A program made the position numbers and the translations under genes. From assembly GCA_042090735.1 (NCBI GenBank), contig JBELIU010000180.1, forward strand, positions 1 through 5,971: a stretch of 5,971 bases of DNA. Reading direction: 5' to 3'. Of this stretch, positions 1 to 5,780 are shown piece after piece. The notes below the pieces were generated by a model, which was given only the letters and a program-made list of their open reading frames with translations, had not been told where the DNA came from and searched no databases. The stretch is from Novosphingopyxis sp042090735. Its GTDB lineage: Bacteria; Pseudomonadota; Alphaproteobacteria; Sphingomonadales; Sphingomonadaceae. How positions within the stretch are numbered: the first letter of the stretch is position 1; the number at the start of each line of letters is the position of its first letter.

Positions 1-203
1 TTCACGGTCGTGATCTTCTCGGCGGCATCGTCCGGGATCTCGACGTTGAACTCTTCCTCGAACGTCATGACCAGCTCGACGATATCGAGGCTGTCCGCGC
101 CCAGATCGTCGATGAAGCTCGCATCCTCGGTCACCTTGTCGGATTCCACGCCGAGATGTTCGACAACGATCTTCTTTACGCGTTCCGCAATATCATCACT
201 CAT
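1..203 (-). CDS. acpP: Acyl carrier protein (AcpP), C-terminus cut by window edge
   Basis: This is the small acidic carrier of fatty acid synthesis; it holds growing acyl chains as thioesters on a phosphopantetheine arm in the cytoplasm. The visible 67 residues begin MSDDIAERVKKIVVEHLGVE and contain the phosphopantetheine attachment motif GADSLD, with Ser38 as the modified residue, followed by the acidic helix II (IVELVMTFEEEF) that docks with partner enzymes. Bacterial AcpP is usually 77-80 residues, so only about 10-12 residues are missing beyond position 1. The start is well supported: an AAGGGG ribosome binding site lies 8 bases upstream (212-217). It is the third gene of fabD-fabG-acpP; fabF would be expected just outside the window (inference). 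No anomalies are visible. Confidence 0.97.
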   Translation of the reverse strand, partial: MSDDIAERVKKIVVEHLGVESDKVTEDASFIDDLGADSLDIVELVMTFEEEFNVEIPDDAAEKITTV

Positions 204-255
204 GAGATGAGCCCCTTTATGGTCTAGAAACTGTGTGTCGTCCGCTGCCCTACTT

Positions 256-283
256 GGGCCTCGCCTTATAGGCAAGAGGGCCC
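256..283 (-). promoter_or_regulatory. Hairpin in the acpP leader
   Basis: Read on the minus strand, GGGC then CTTGCCT pairs with AGGCGAG then GCCC across an ATA loop, with a 3-base CCT bulge on the 5' side and one T-G wobble. This gives an 11-bp stem between the fabG stop and the acpP start. No T-run follows, so it is not a classical intrinsic terminator. It could be an RNA processing or stability element, or a partial attenuator that sets the high acpP to fabG expression ratio; that role is inference. The same stretch contains TTGCCT and TATAAG, but no convincing -35/-10 pair with correct spacing. Confidence 0.4.
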
Positions 284-358
284 GCGACGGCGTGGATGGC
301 TGTATAACGGCTGAACGCGCCAGCGGCTCCGCCGCGCGGGGCCTGCCGCCATGGCGCG

Positions 359-1099
359 TTACAGCATCGCCATGCCGCCGTTCACATGGAGCGTCTCACC
401 GGTCACATAGCCTGCCTCGCGCGAGGCAAGATAGGTGACGGCCGCCGCGATATCCTTGCCCTCGCCCAGATCGCCCCTCGGGATCTTGGTGAGCAGCGCC
501 TGCTTTTGCGCATCGGGCAGCGCGTCCGTCATGTCCGAACGGATGAAGCCGGGTGCCACGCAGTTCACCGTGATGCCGCGGCTTGCCAGCTCCTGCGCCA
601 GCGCCTTGGACATGCCGACAAGGCCCGCCTTCGCCGCGGCATAGTTCGCCTGCCCCGGATTGCCGGTGGCACCGACGATGCTGGTGATCGAGACGATACG
701 CCCGAAGCGCGCCTTCATCATCGGACGCGCCGCCGCGCGCGACAGGCGGAAGGCAGCCTCCAGGTTCACCTTGAGGACATCGCTCCACTCTTCGTCCTTC
801 ATCCGCATGGCAAGGTTGTCGCGCGTGATGCCGGCATTGTTGATGAGGATATCGAGCTTGCCGAGCTTTTCGACGGCGGACGGCACCAGCGCATCCACCG
901 CAGCGCCATCGGACAGGTTGCAGGGCAGGCAGACGTGATTCTCGCCTGCCAGCGTTGCCTTCACTTCATCCAGCTTGCCTTCGCGCGTGCCGGACAGCGC
1001 GATCGTCGCGCCCTGCTCGGCCAGCGCCGCCGCGATCGCGGATCCGATCCCGCCGCTGGCGCCGGTTACGAGCGCGGTCATCCCTGAAAGGTCGAACAT
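359..1099 (-). CDS. fabG: 3-oxoacyl-[acyl-carrier-protein] reductase FabG
   Basis: FabG uses NADPH to reduce 3-oxoacyl-ACP to 3-hydroxyacyl-ACP, the first reduction of each elongation cycle. The protein is a classical short-chain dehydrogenase/reductase of 246 residues, the usual FabG length. Visible motifs are the glycine-rich cofactor loop TGASGGIG (12-19), NNAG (87-90), and the catalytic tetrad Asn112, Ser140, Tyr153 and Lys157 (ANYAAAK). The C-terminus is HVNGGMAML. In-frame ATGs also occur 10 and 4 codons upstream, but the start at MFDLSG is preferred. It matches the family N-terminus and has a GGAGA ribosome binding site 5 bases upstream, and that site overlaps the codon after the middle ATG. 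The gene lies between fabD and acpP on the same strand. The general SDR fold is shared with other reductases, but the context makes FabG firm. Confidence 0.96.
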   Translation of the reverse strand: MFDLSGMTALVTGASGGIGSAIAAALAEQGATIALSGTREGKLDEVKATLAGENHVCLPCNLSDGAAVDALVPSAVEKLGKLDILINNAGITRDNLAMRMKDEEWSDVLKVNLEAAFRLSRAAARPMMKARFGRIVSITSIVGATGNPGQANYAAAKAGLVGMSKALAQELASRGITVNCVAPGFIRSDMTDALPDAQKQALLTKIPRGDLGEGKDIAAAVTYLASREAGYVTGETLHVNGGMAML

Positions 1100-1104
1100 T
1101 GGTC

Positions 1105-1109
1105 TCTCC
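1105..1109 (-). promoter_or_regulatory. Ribosome binding site deciding the fabG start
   Basis: GGAGA on the minus strand, 5 bases before the ATG at 1099. The two ATGs further upstream (1129 and 1111) lack a comparable site, so the 246-residue form is the likely product. Confidence 0.75.
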
Positions 1110-1131
1110 ATGAAATTTGTCAGCCCCATAT

Positions 1132-1222
1132 CCGTTCGCCCTGAGCTTGTCGAAGGGCCGTCCTTCTTATCGGCTACGGTGCTAAAAACAGAACAGGGCT
1201 TCGACAGGCTCAGCCCGAGCGG
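1132..1222. repeat. REP-like inverted doublet 1 (between fabD and fabG)
   Basis: Two inverted copies of one element: the left arm at 1132-1158 carries CTGAGCTTGTCGAAG and the right arm at 1196-1222 carries CTTCGACAGGCTCAG, separated by about 37 bp. Each arm can fold by itself: GCC...GGC brackets the core of the left arm and GGG...CCC that of the right arm. The doublet fills most of the 139-bp fabD-fabG gap and would be transcribed in the operon mRNA. In each arm the core is followed outward by a CG-rich tail (CGAACGG or CGAGCGG). I read it as a REP/BIME-type dispersed repeat; the label is inferred from structure and copy number. Confidence 0.85.
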
Positions 1223-1238
1223 ATGCGGCTTTCAGGAC

Positions 1239-2189
1239 TCAAAGGCTTTTGATCAGCGCCTCGATATCGTCCATCGACTGCACGCTCATGACGTCGGCGT
1301 CGGAAACGATGCGGCCGACCATGGGGCCCACCACCTTGCCGCCGATCTCGACGAAGCGCTCCGCGCCGCCCTGGTGCATGGCGAGCACGCTTTCGCGCCA
1401 GCGCACGCGGCCTGTGACCTGATCGACCAGAAGCGTGCGGATCACGTCCGGATCGCGCACCGCCTCCGCCGTCACATTGGCGTAGAGCGGCACCGACGGC
1501 GCGGCGATTGCTGTTTCGGCGAGGGCCTTTTCCATTTCCTCGGCCGCTGGCTTCATCAGCGGGCAGTGGAACGGTGCGGACACAGGAAGCAGCACGCCGC
1601 GCTTGATGCCCCAAGAATCCTTATCGTCTTTCACCATCGCCACGGCGCGATCGATCGCGGCCTTGTGGCCGGAAATGACGACCTGGCCAGGATCGTTATC
1701 GTTGGCGACGGTGCAGATCTCGCCGTCCGCCTCCGCGGCTTCGGCAAGGTCTTCGGCCTTGGCGACATCCGCGCCTAGCAGCGCGGCCATCGCGCCCTCG
1801 CCCACCGGCACCGCGCGCTGCATCGCCTGTCCGCGCAGCTTCAGGAGCCGCGCCGTCTCCGCCACGGGGATCGAACCCGCCGCGCACAGCGCGCTATATT
1901 CGCCCAGACTGTGCCCGGCGACGCAGCCCGCGACATTTGCGAGCTTCACGCCGCCTTCCTTCTCCAGAACGCGGATCACCGCCAGGGACAGCGCCATGAT
2001 TGCGGGCTGAGCATTTTCGGTAAGGGTCAGCTCATCGGCCGGCCCCTCCTTCATCAGCTGGAACAGCTTCTGACCGAGCGCGTCGTCCACTTCCTCGAAC
2101 AGTTCGCGCGCATGCACGCTCGCCTCGGCAAGATCGGCGCCCATGCCGACCTTCTGGCTGCCTTGTCCGGGGAAAATGAATGCACGCAT
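1239..2189 (-). CDS. fabD: Malonyl-CoA:ACP transacylase FabD
   Basis: FabD transfers malonyl from malonyl-CoA to holo-ACP, supplying the extender unit for fatty acid synthesis. The 316-residue protein is the typical family length. It begins MRAFIFPGQGSQKVGMG, with the GQGSQ oxyanion-loop motif at 8-12. The nucleophile elbow GHSLGEYSA places the catalytic Ser at 94. Arg119 (LKLRGQAMQ) is the residue that binds the malonyl carboxylate in this family, and His208 (SAPFHCPLM) completes the catalytic dyad. NDPGQVVISG (166-174 region) matches the conserved family segment. An AGGA ribosome binding site lies 6 bases before the ATG. It is the first gene of fabD-fabG-acpP, encoded on the same strand. 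The 189-bp gap upstream contains a repeat doublet, so fabD probably has its own promoter. Confidence 0.96.
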   Translation of the reverse strand: MRAFIFPGQGSQKVGMGADLAEASVHARELFEEVDDALGQKLFQLMKEGPADELTLTENAQPAIMALSLAVIRVLEKEGGVKLANVAGCVAGHSLGEYSALCAAGSIPVAETARLLKLRGQAMQRAVPVGEGAMAALLGADVAKAEDLAEAAEADGEICTVANDNDPGQVVISGHKAAIDRAVAMVKDDKDSWGIKRGVLLPVSAPFHCPLMKPAAEEMEKALAETAIAAPSVPLYANVTAEAVRDPDVIRTLLVDQVTGRVRWRESVLAMHQGGAERFVEIGGKVVGPMVGRIVSDADVMSVQSMDDIEALIKSL

Positions 2190-2209
2190 GCCAAGTCCTG
2201 TTCGCTGTC

Positions 2210-2215
2210 ATTATG
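2210..2215 (-). promoter_or_regulatory. Possible -10 box of fabD
   Basis: CATAAT on the minus strand matches TATAAT at five of six positions and lies 20 bases before the fabD start. I find no good -35 box at 16-18 bp spacing; the bases there are GC-rich. The site is suggested by position between the repeat doublet and fabD, and is weak. Confidence 0.25.
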
Positions 2216-2273
2216 AAAGCGGCGGGTTAGGACGGCGGCGGTGCGAGCGCAAGTTCGAGTGAAGACCCGGCCT

Positions 2274-2355
2274 CCGTTCGTCCTGAGCTTGTCGAAAGAC
2301 TGCCCTCCTTAGCGGCGAAAGCAGTACGTGGCTTCGACAAGCTCAGCCCGAACGG
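2274..2355. repeat. REP-like inverted doublet 2 (between acyl-CoA dehydrogenase gene and fabD)
   Basis: The left arm is 2274-2300 and the right arm 2329-2355, about 28 bp apart, in the same head-to-head arrangement as the copy upstream of fabG. The right arm has the intact core CTTCGACAAGCTCAG. The left arm has a C-to-T change in the core that still allows a T-G pair, bracketed by GTC/GAC. The spacer begins with a stretch resembling that of the fabD-fabG copy (CCT.CTTA.CGGC). The right arm ends in the perfect small palindrome CCGAA-CGG-TTCGG (2348-2360). It lies just after the acyl-CoA dehydrogenase stop, so it could protect or end that transcript (inference). Confidence 0.85.
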
Positions 2356-2378
2356 TTCGGTACGGATGCTCTTTGCAG

Positions 2379-4166
2379 TTACGCCGCTGCGAACATCTCC
2401 GGCTCGAGCTCCATCAGGCTCTCGCCGCCGGCTTCGATCTTGCGACGGAGCGCGCCGGCGTCCGGCATGATCCGCTCGGCGAAGAAGCGTGCAGTGACGA
2501 GTTTGGCATGCGCGAAATCGTCGCCCTCCATGCCTGCGGCTGCACGCGCCATGCGCAGCCACATCAAGCCCAGCGCGACGATGCCCATGATGTGCATATA
2601 GCTATGCGCGCCCGCGCCGACATTGTTGGGGTTCTGCATGCCGTTCTGCATGAACCACATCGTCGCGGCCTTCAACTCGCCATTGGCCTTTTCCAGACGC
2701 TCGGCGAAGTCCTTCACCTTCTCGTCCGACTTGGCATCGGCGCATTCCTCGTCGACCAGCTTGAAGAAGGCCTGGATGGCGCGGCCGTTGTTCTGGGCCA
2801 GCTTGCGGCCGACCAGATCCATCGCCTGCACGCCGTTGGTGCCTTCGTAGATCATGGCGATGCGCGCATCGCGAACATATTGCTCCATGCCCCACTCGGC
2901 GATGTAGCCATGGCCGCCATAAACCTGCTGCATATTGGTGGCGATGTCGTAACCCTTGTCGGTGCCGTAGCCCTTGATGACGGGCGTGAGCAGGCTGATG
3001 AGATCGTCGGCCATCTGCTTTTCGTCTTCGTCGGTCGCCTTGTGGCTGAGGTCCACCTGCAAGGCGCCCCAGATGCACAGCGCGCGGAGCCCCTCGGTCA
3101 GCGCCTTGCCTTCCATCAGCATGCGGCGCACATCCGGGTGAACGAACAGCGTATCAGCCTTTTCGCCCGGCTCCTTCGCACCGGTGAGCGAACGGCCCTG
3201 ACGGCGATCGGCGGCATATTGCACGCCGTTCTGATAGGCCACCTCGGCAACGCCCAAGCCCTGTAGACCGACGCCGAGGCGCGCGGCGTTCATCATGATG
3301 AACATGGCGGCAAGGCCTTTATTCTCTTCGCCCACCATATAACCGGTCGCGCCGTCATAGTTCATGACGCAGGTGGAGTTGCCGTGGATGCCCATCTTGT
3401 GCTCGATCGAGCCGCAGGTGACGGCGTTGCGGTCACCCAGCGAACCGTCATCGCCCACCATGAACTTGGGCACGATGAACAGGCTGATGCCCTTCACGCT
3501 GTCGGGCGCATCCGGCGTCTTGGCGAGGACGAGGTGGATGATATTGTCGGTCAGGTCATGCTCGCCCGAGGAGATGAAGATCTTGGTGCCGGTGATCGCG
3601 TAGCTACCGTCGCCATTGGGCTCAGCCTTGGTGCGGATGAGGCCGAGATCGGTGCCGCACTGCGGCTCCGTCAGGTTCATCGTGCCGCCCCATTCGCCGG
3701 ACACCATCTTGGGAACGTACTTTTCCTTCTGCTCCTGCGAGCCCTTGGCCAGGATCGCGGAAACGGCACCGTGGGTCAGGCCCGGATACATGGCAAAGGC
3801 CATGTTGGCACTGGTCATATATTCTTCGAACGCCATCGCCATGACATGCGGCAGCTCCTGCCCGCCGAATTCCTCCGGCGCGGCGAGCGTACCCCAGCCG
3901 CCTTCGCGGAACTGGCTATAGGCTTCCTTGAAGCCCTTGGGCGTAGTCACGCTGCCATCTTCATGGCGCTTGCAGCCTTCCTGATCGCCGCTCTGGTTCA
4001 GCGGGAAAAGCACTTCGGCCACGAACTTCCCGCCTTCGTTCAGGATCGCTTCGACCATATCGGACGAGGCATTCTCGAACCCGGGCAGGTTCGAATAGCG
4101 ATCCAGCCCGATGACATGATCGAGGATGAAGCGGGTGTCGCGGACGGGGGCACGATATTGGGGCAT
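2379..4166 (-). CDS. Long acyl-CoA dehydrogenase, DmdC/FadE-like family
   Basis: This FAD flavoenzyme of the acyl-CoA dehydrogenase superfamily probably introduces a 2,3-double bond into an acyl-CoA and passes electrons to an electron-transfer flavoprotein. At 595 residues it belongs to the long subgroup that includes 3-methylmercaptopropionyl-CoA dehydrogenase (DmdC), rather than the ~380-residue short enzymes. It has the short N-terminal segment typical of this group (MPQYRAPVRDTRFILDHV), the flavin/substrate segment NLTEPQCGTD (164-173), the C-terminal catalytic region YGGHGYIAEWGMEQYVRDAR (416-435), IYEGTNGVQA with probable catalytic Glu441, and an extra helical C-terminal domain (about 455-590). 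The start has AAGGA 6 bases upstream. It follows a MerR-family gene by 38 bp, suggesting one regulated catabolic unit. The substrate cannot be read from sequence: DmdC activity, or oxidation of medium- or long-chain fatty acyl-CoA, are both possible. Confidence 0.9.
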   Translation of the reverse strand: MPQYRAPVRDTRFILDHVIGLDRYSNLPGFENASSDMVEAILNEGGKFVAEVLFPLNQSGDQEGCKRHEDGSVTTPKGFKEAYSQFREGGWGTLAAPEEFGGQELPHVMAMAFEEYMTSANMAFAMYPGLTHGAVSAILAKGSQEQKEKYVPKMVSGEWGGTMNLTEPQCGTDLGLIRTKAEPNGDGSYAITGTKIFISSGEHDLTDNIIHLVLAKTPDAPDSVKGISLFIVPKFMVGDDGSLGDRNAVTCGSIEHKMGIHGNSTCVMNYDGATGYMVGEENKGLAAMFIMMNAARLGVGLQGLGVAEVAYQNGVQYAADRRQGRSLTGAKEPGEKADTLFVHPDVRRMLMEGKALTEGLRALCIWGALQVDLSHKATDEDEKQMADDLISLLTPVIKGYGTDKGYDIATNMQQVYGGHGYIAEWGMEQYVRDARIAMIYEGTNGVQAMDLVGRKLAQNNGRAIQAFFKLVDEECADAKSDEKVKDFAERLEKANGELKAATMWFMQNGMQNPNNVGAGAHSYMHIMGIVALGLMWLRMARAAAGMEGDDFAHAKLVTARFFAERIMPDAGALRRKIEAGGESLMELEPEMFAAA

Positions 4167-4204
4167 TTGTGGTCCTTAAGGCTGCTATGTTTATAGATAT
4201 AAGA

Positions 4205-4657
4205 TCAGGCGCGGCGGGCGGTACGGGTCTCGCGCATTTCTTCGCGCTCCACCTCTTCCACCTGCGCCACGAAATCGATGAGTTCCTGGATCGCGCTTTC
4301 GATGTCCGCTTTCTGGCGGGTGAGGCTGTCGATCCGCTCACGGCATTTCTCTATGGTCACGCGGCGCTGCTTGTTGCGCCCGTCGTCGACATCGTAGAGA
4401 TCGATCATCTCGCGAATTTCCGACAGACTGAAGCCGACGCGCTTGGCGCGCAGGATCCAGGCAAGCCGCGCGCGGTCACGCTTGGAATAGATCCGCGAGA
4501 GGCCGGAACGTTCGGGCGCGATCAGCCCCTGATCCTCGTAGAAACGAAGCGCACGGGGCGTGACTTCGAACTCTCGGCTGAGATCGGAAATGCCATAACG
4601 CTCACGCCCGTCGTCCGGGGTGTCGATCGTGGCGTTACCGGAAATGGGCTGCGGCAT
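4205..4657 (-). CDS. MerR-family transcriptional regulator (LiuR/GnyR-like)
   Basis: A 150-residue MerR-type dimeric DNA-binding protein. The winged helix-turn-helix spans about 21-85: YGISDLSREFEVTPRALRFY, then EDQGLIAPERSG and the second motif RLAWILRAKRVGFSLSEIREMI. A dimerisation coiled coil follows (about 95-140), and the tail is charged (EREEMRETRTARRA). Only one cysteine (Cys105) is present and no Cys pair, so it is unlikely to be a metal or thiol sensor. Its position just upstream of an acyl-CoA dehydrogenase gene fits the MerR regulators of acyl-CoA and branched-chain catabolism (LiuR/GnyR group), which respond to acyl-CoA-type ligands; that assignment is inference. The start is supported by AGGGAG 6 bases upstream. 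A strong dyad in its promoter suggests autoregulation, with the dehydrogenase gene in the same transcript. Confidence 0.88.
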   Translation of the reverse strand: MPQPISGNATIDTPDDGRERYGISDLSREFEVTPRALRFYEDQGLIAPERSGLSRIYSKRDRARLAWILRAKRVGFSLSEIREMIDLYDVDDGRNKQRRVTIEKCRERIDSLTRQKADIESAIQELIDFVAQVEEVEREEMRETRTARRA

Positions 4658-4689
4658 GACGGGCTCCCTGAATGCACGGAACGCTATGC

Positions 4690-4718
4690 ATGGTAGTTTA
4701 CGTTTGCGTAAACGTCAA
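4690..4718 (-). promoter_or_regulatory. Promoter of the merR-acyl-CoA dehydrogenase operon
   Basis: On the minus strand, TTGACG (4718-4713) matches the -35 consensus at five of six positions and is followed after 17 bases by TACCAT (4695-4690), a weak -10. With the 19-20 bp spacing often used by MerR-controlled promoters, the -10 would be CCATGC or CATGCA, which are poorer. The start codon lies 32 bases beyond the proposed -10. Confidence 0.55.
4696..4715. promoter_or_regulatory. MerR-type operator dyad
   Basis: GTTTACG-tttg-CGTAAAC (4696-4713) is a perfect 7-bp inverted repeat. It overlaps a second one, ACGTTT-gcgt-AAACGT (4700-4715). The dyad sits between the -35 and -10 boxes of the regulator's own promoter, where MerR proteins bind and distort the spacer. 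The sequence resembles what I recall of the LiuR-type motif (TTTACG/CGTAAA half-sites); that match is from memory. Confidence 0.65.
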
Positions 4719-4769
4719 GTTCGGTCGGTCATGGCGTTGTACCTAGCCGGGCACCACCGCTGGCAACCT

Positions 4770-4859
4770 CCGTTCGCCCTGAGCTTGTCGAAGGGCTGTC
4801 CTGGATCTCGCCGGCTTCAAGAAAAATGGACGGTCCTTCGACAAGCTCAGCAAGAACGC
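4770..4859. repeat. REP-like inverted doublet 3 (downstream of the lipoprotein gene)
   Basis: The left arm at 4770-4796 has the same bracketed core as the left arm of the fabD-fabG copy (GCC/GGC around the core). The right arm, about 4834-4859, carries the intact core CTTCGACAAGCTCAG, but its flanks GTC and CAA no longer pair, so this arm looks partly decayed. Inward of the arms, GTCC (4798-4801) and GGAC (4828-4831) are also complementary, extending the overall inverted symmetry. The element lies between the lipoprotein stop and the MerR-family promoter. Confidence 0.82.
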
Positions 4860-4896
4860 ATTTAGAGTCGGGCCACTTTCTAACCCGCCAGGTCCA

Positions 4897-5421
4897 TCAT
4901 CCGCACAGCCGCTCGACTTCGGCGCCCACAGTTCTCTTCGCCGCCTTCGCGCCCGGTTCCACGAGATAGTAGCTCGTGCCCGCCAAGCTGGCGCGCGAGT
5001 CGCAAAGGGCCGCGCAGCCCTCGGGCACGCGACCATCGATGCGCAGCTCGTCGCCGTCGAAGGCGGCCTGGACCTCGCACTCCTCGGCTTCGTCGAAGCG
5101 AATGGTGAACCCGTCGCCGTCCTTGCGTGCCTCGCCCCGGCCTTCGCAGGAGCTACCGGGGCCGAAGCTGGCGAGACTGCCGATGCGGTAGCGATCGTCG
5201 CCCGCGCGCACCGCGCAGAATTTGTCGGTGCCCAGATCGCTGCGCCGCTCGAAGCGGCCCTCCAGCTCGATGCTGCCGGGATTGGGGATCACGCCGCGGG
5301 CGATTGCACTTTGCTCCAGCGCCGCCCCCGCCCCCGTCGGATCGGGCGGGGTGTCTGCCGTCTCCGCCTCGCCACCGCATGCTGCAAGGCCCAGCAGGAG
5401 GAGAAGCGCTATCCGCTTCAC
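4897..5421 (-). CDS. Small cysteine-rich lipoprotein, function unknown
   Basis: I do not recognise a named family. Reading from a GTG start gives a 174-residue protein with a clear lipoprotein signal: K2-R3, hydrophobic stretch IALLLLLGLA, and lipobox LAAC with Cys15 as the lipidated residue, followed by a polar, probably disordered linker (GGEAETADTPPDPTGAG). The mature part contains six more cysteines (69, 92, 115, 136, 140, 173), enough for three disulfides, which fits an export destination in the periplasm. The in-frame ATGs further upstream lie inside hisI and would bury the signal peptide, so they are rejected. The GTG overlaps the hisI stop as GTGA, which implies translational coupling. 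There are no enzyme motifs. Codon use and GC look like the neighbours, so recent transfer is not indicated. Confidence 0.82.
   Translation of the reverse strand: MKRIALLLLLGLAACGGEAETADTPPDPTGAGAALEQSAIARGVIPNPGSIELEGRFERRSDLGTDKFCAVRAGDDRYRIGSLASFGPGSSCEGRGEARKDGDGFTIRFDEAEECEVQAAFDGDELRIDGRVPEGCAALCDSRASLAGTSYYLVEPGAKAAKRTVGAEVERLCG
5418..5421 (-). promoter_or_regulatory. GTGA stop/start overlap of hisI and the lipoprotein gene
   Basis: The four bases GTGA contain both the TGA stop of hisI and the GTG start of the lipoprotein gene. This typical coupling arrangement decides the lipoprotein start. Confidence 0.8.
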
Positions 5422-5780
5422 AGACGCTCCAGCGTCCCGTCCGGCTTCACGCGGCGATAGAAGCAGCTGCGCGCGCCGGTATGGCATGTCGGGCCGGCGG
5501 GCCGCGCGATCACCTGGACCGCGTCCTGATCGCAATCGATCAGCACATCCTCGACTTTCAGCACGTTCCCGCTGCTCTCACCCTTTTTCCAGAGCTTCAG
5601 GCGGCTGCGCGAGAAGAACCAGGTTTCGCCGGTCTCCAGCGTCAGGTTGAGCGCCTTGCGGTTCATATGGCCGACCATCAGAATGGTGCCATCGACGGCA
5701 TCGGTCACCACAGCTGTGAGCAGCCCGTCAGGTCCGAACTTGGGATCGAGCACCAGCCCGGTTTCGCGCGCATTGTCCAT
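5418..5780 (-). CDS. hisI: Phosphoribosyl-AMP cyclohydrolase HisI
   Basis: HisI opens the adenine ring of phosphoribosyl-AMP, the third step of histidine biosynthesis, in the cytoplasm. The 120-residue protein is a single-domain cyclohydrolase without the HisE pyrophosphohydrolase domain found in HisIE fusions. Visible signatures are GHMNRKAL (37-44), WFFSRSRLKLWKKGESSGN (54-72), the metal-binding DCDQDA (82-87) and GPTCHTGARSCFY (96-108). Cys83, Cys99 and Cys106 have the 16- and 7-residue spacing of the zinc-binding cysteines in the family, and Asp82, Asp84 and Asp86 match the magnesium-binding aspartates. I chose the ATG at MDNARETG because it gives the family length; in-frame ATGs at 5813 and 5882 would add an unconserved extension. 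No clear ribosome binding site precedes the chosen start. The next gene overlaps its stop. Confidence 0.94.
   Translation of the reverse strand: MDNARETGLVLDPKFGPDGLLTAVVTDAVDGTILMVGHMNRKALNLTLETGETWFFSRSRLKLWKKGESSGNVLKVEDVLIDCDQDAVQVIARPAGPTCHTGARSCFYRRVKPDGTLERL

Noticed and set aside
386..1087. Plus-strand open frame of 233 codons opposite fabG
   Set aside because: It is fully antisense to fabG, whose catalytic residues are all visible; the antisense product is Arg/His-rich without motifs.
975..1778. Plus-strand open frame of 267 codons across the fabG start, repeat doublet 1 and fabD
   Set aside because: It crosses two real genes on the opposite strand and a repeat, has no recognisable domain, and is best explained as a shadow frame.
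2328..3266. Long plus-strand open frame (312 codons) opposite the acyl-CoA dehydrogenase gene
   Set aside because: It is antisense to a firmly identified gene. Its His/Arg/Leu-rich composition is typical of the reverse complement of high-GC coding DNA, and it shows no family motif.
3384..4196. Plus-strand open frame of 270 codons opposite the N-terminal half of the acyl-CoA dehydrogenase gene
   Set aside because: Antisense shadow of a well-supported gene, with no plausible ribosome binding site or domain.
4861..4896. Possible intrinsic terminator after the lipoprotein gene (CGGG/CCCG pairing)
   Set aside because: Only a 4-bp stem with a long loop and no T-run on the minus strand; too weak to annotate.
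5422..5535. N-terminal extension of the lipoprotein frame to an ATG at 5535
   Set aside because: It would add 38 residues lying inside hisI and place the signal peptide and lipobox internally; the GTG start at 5421 fits both the signal peptide and the overlap.
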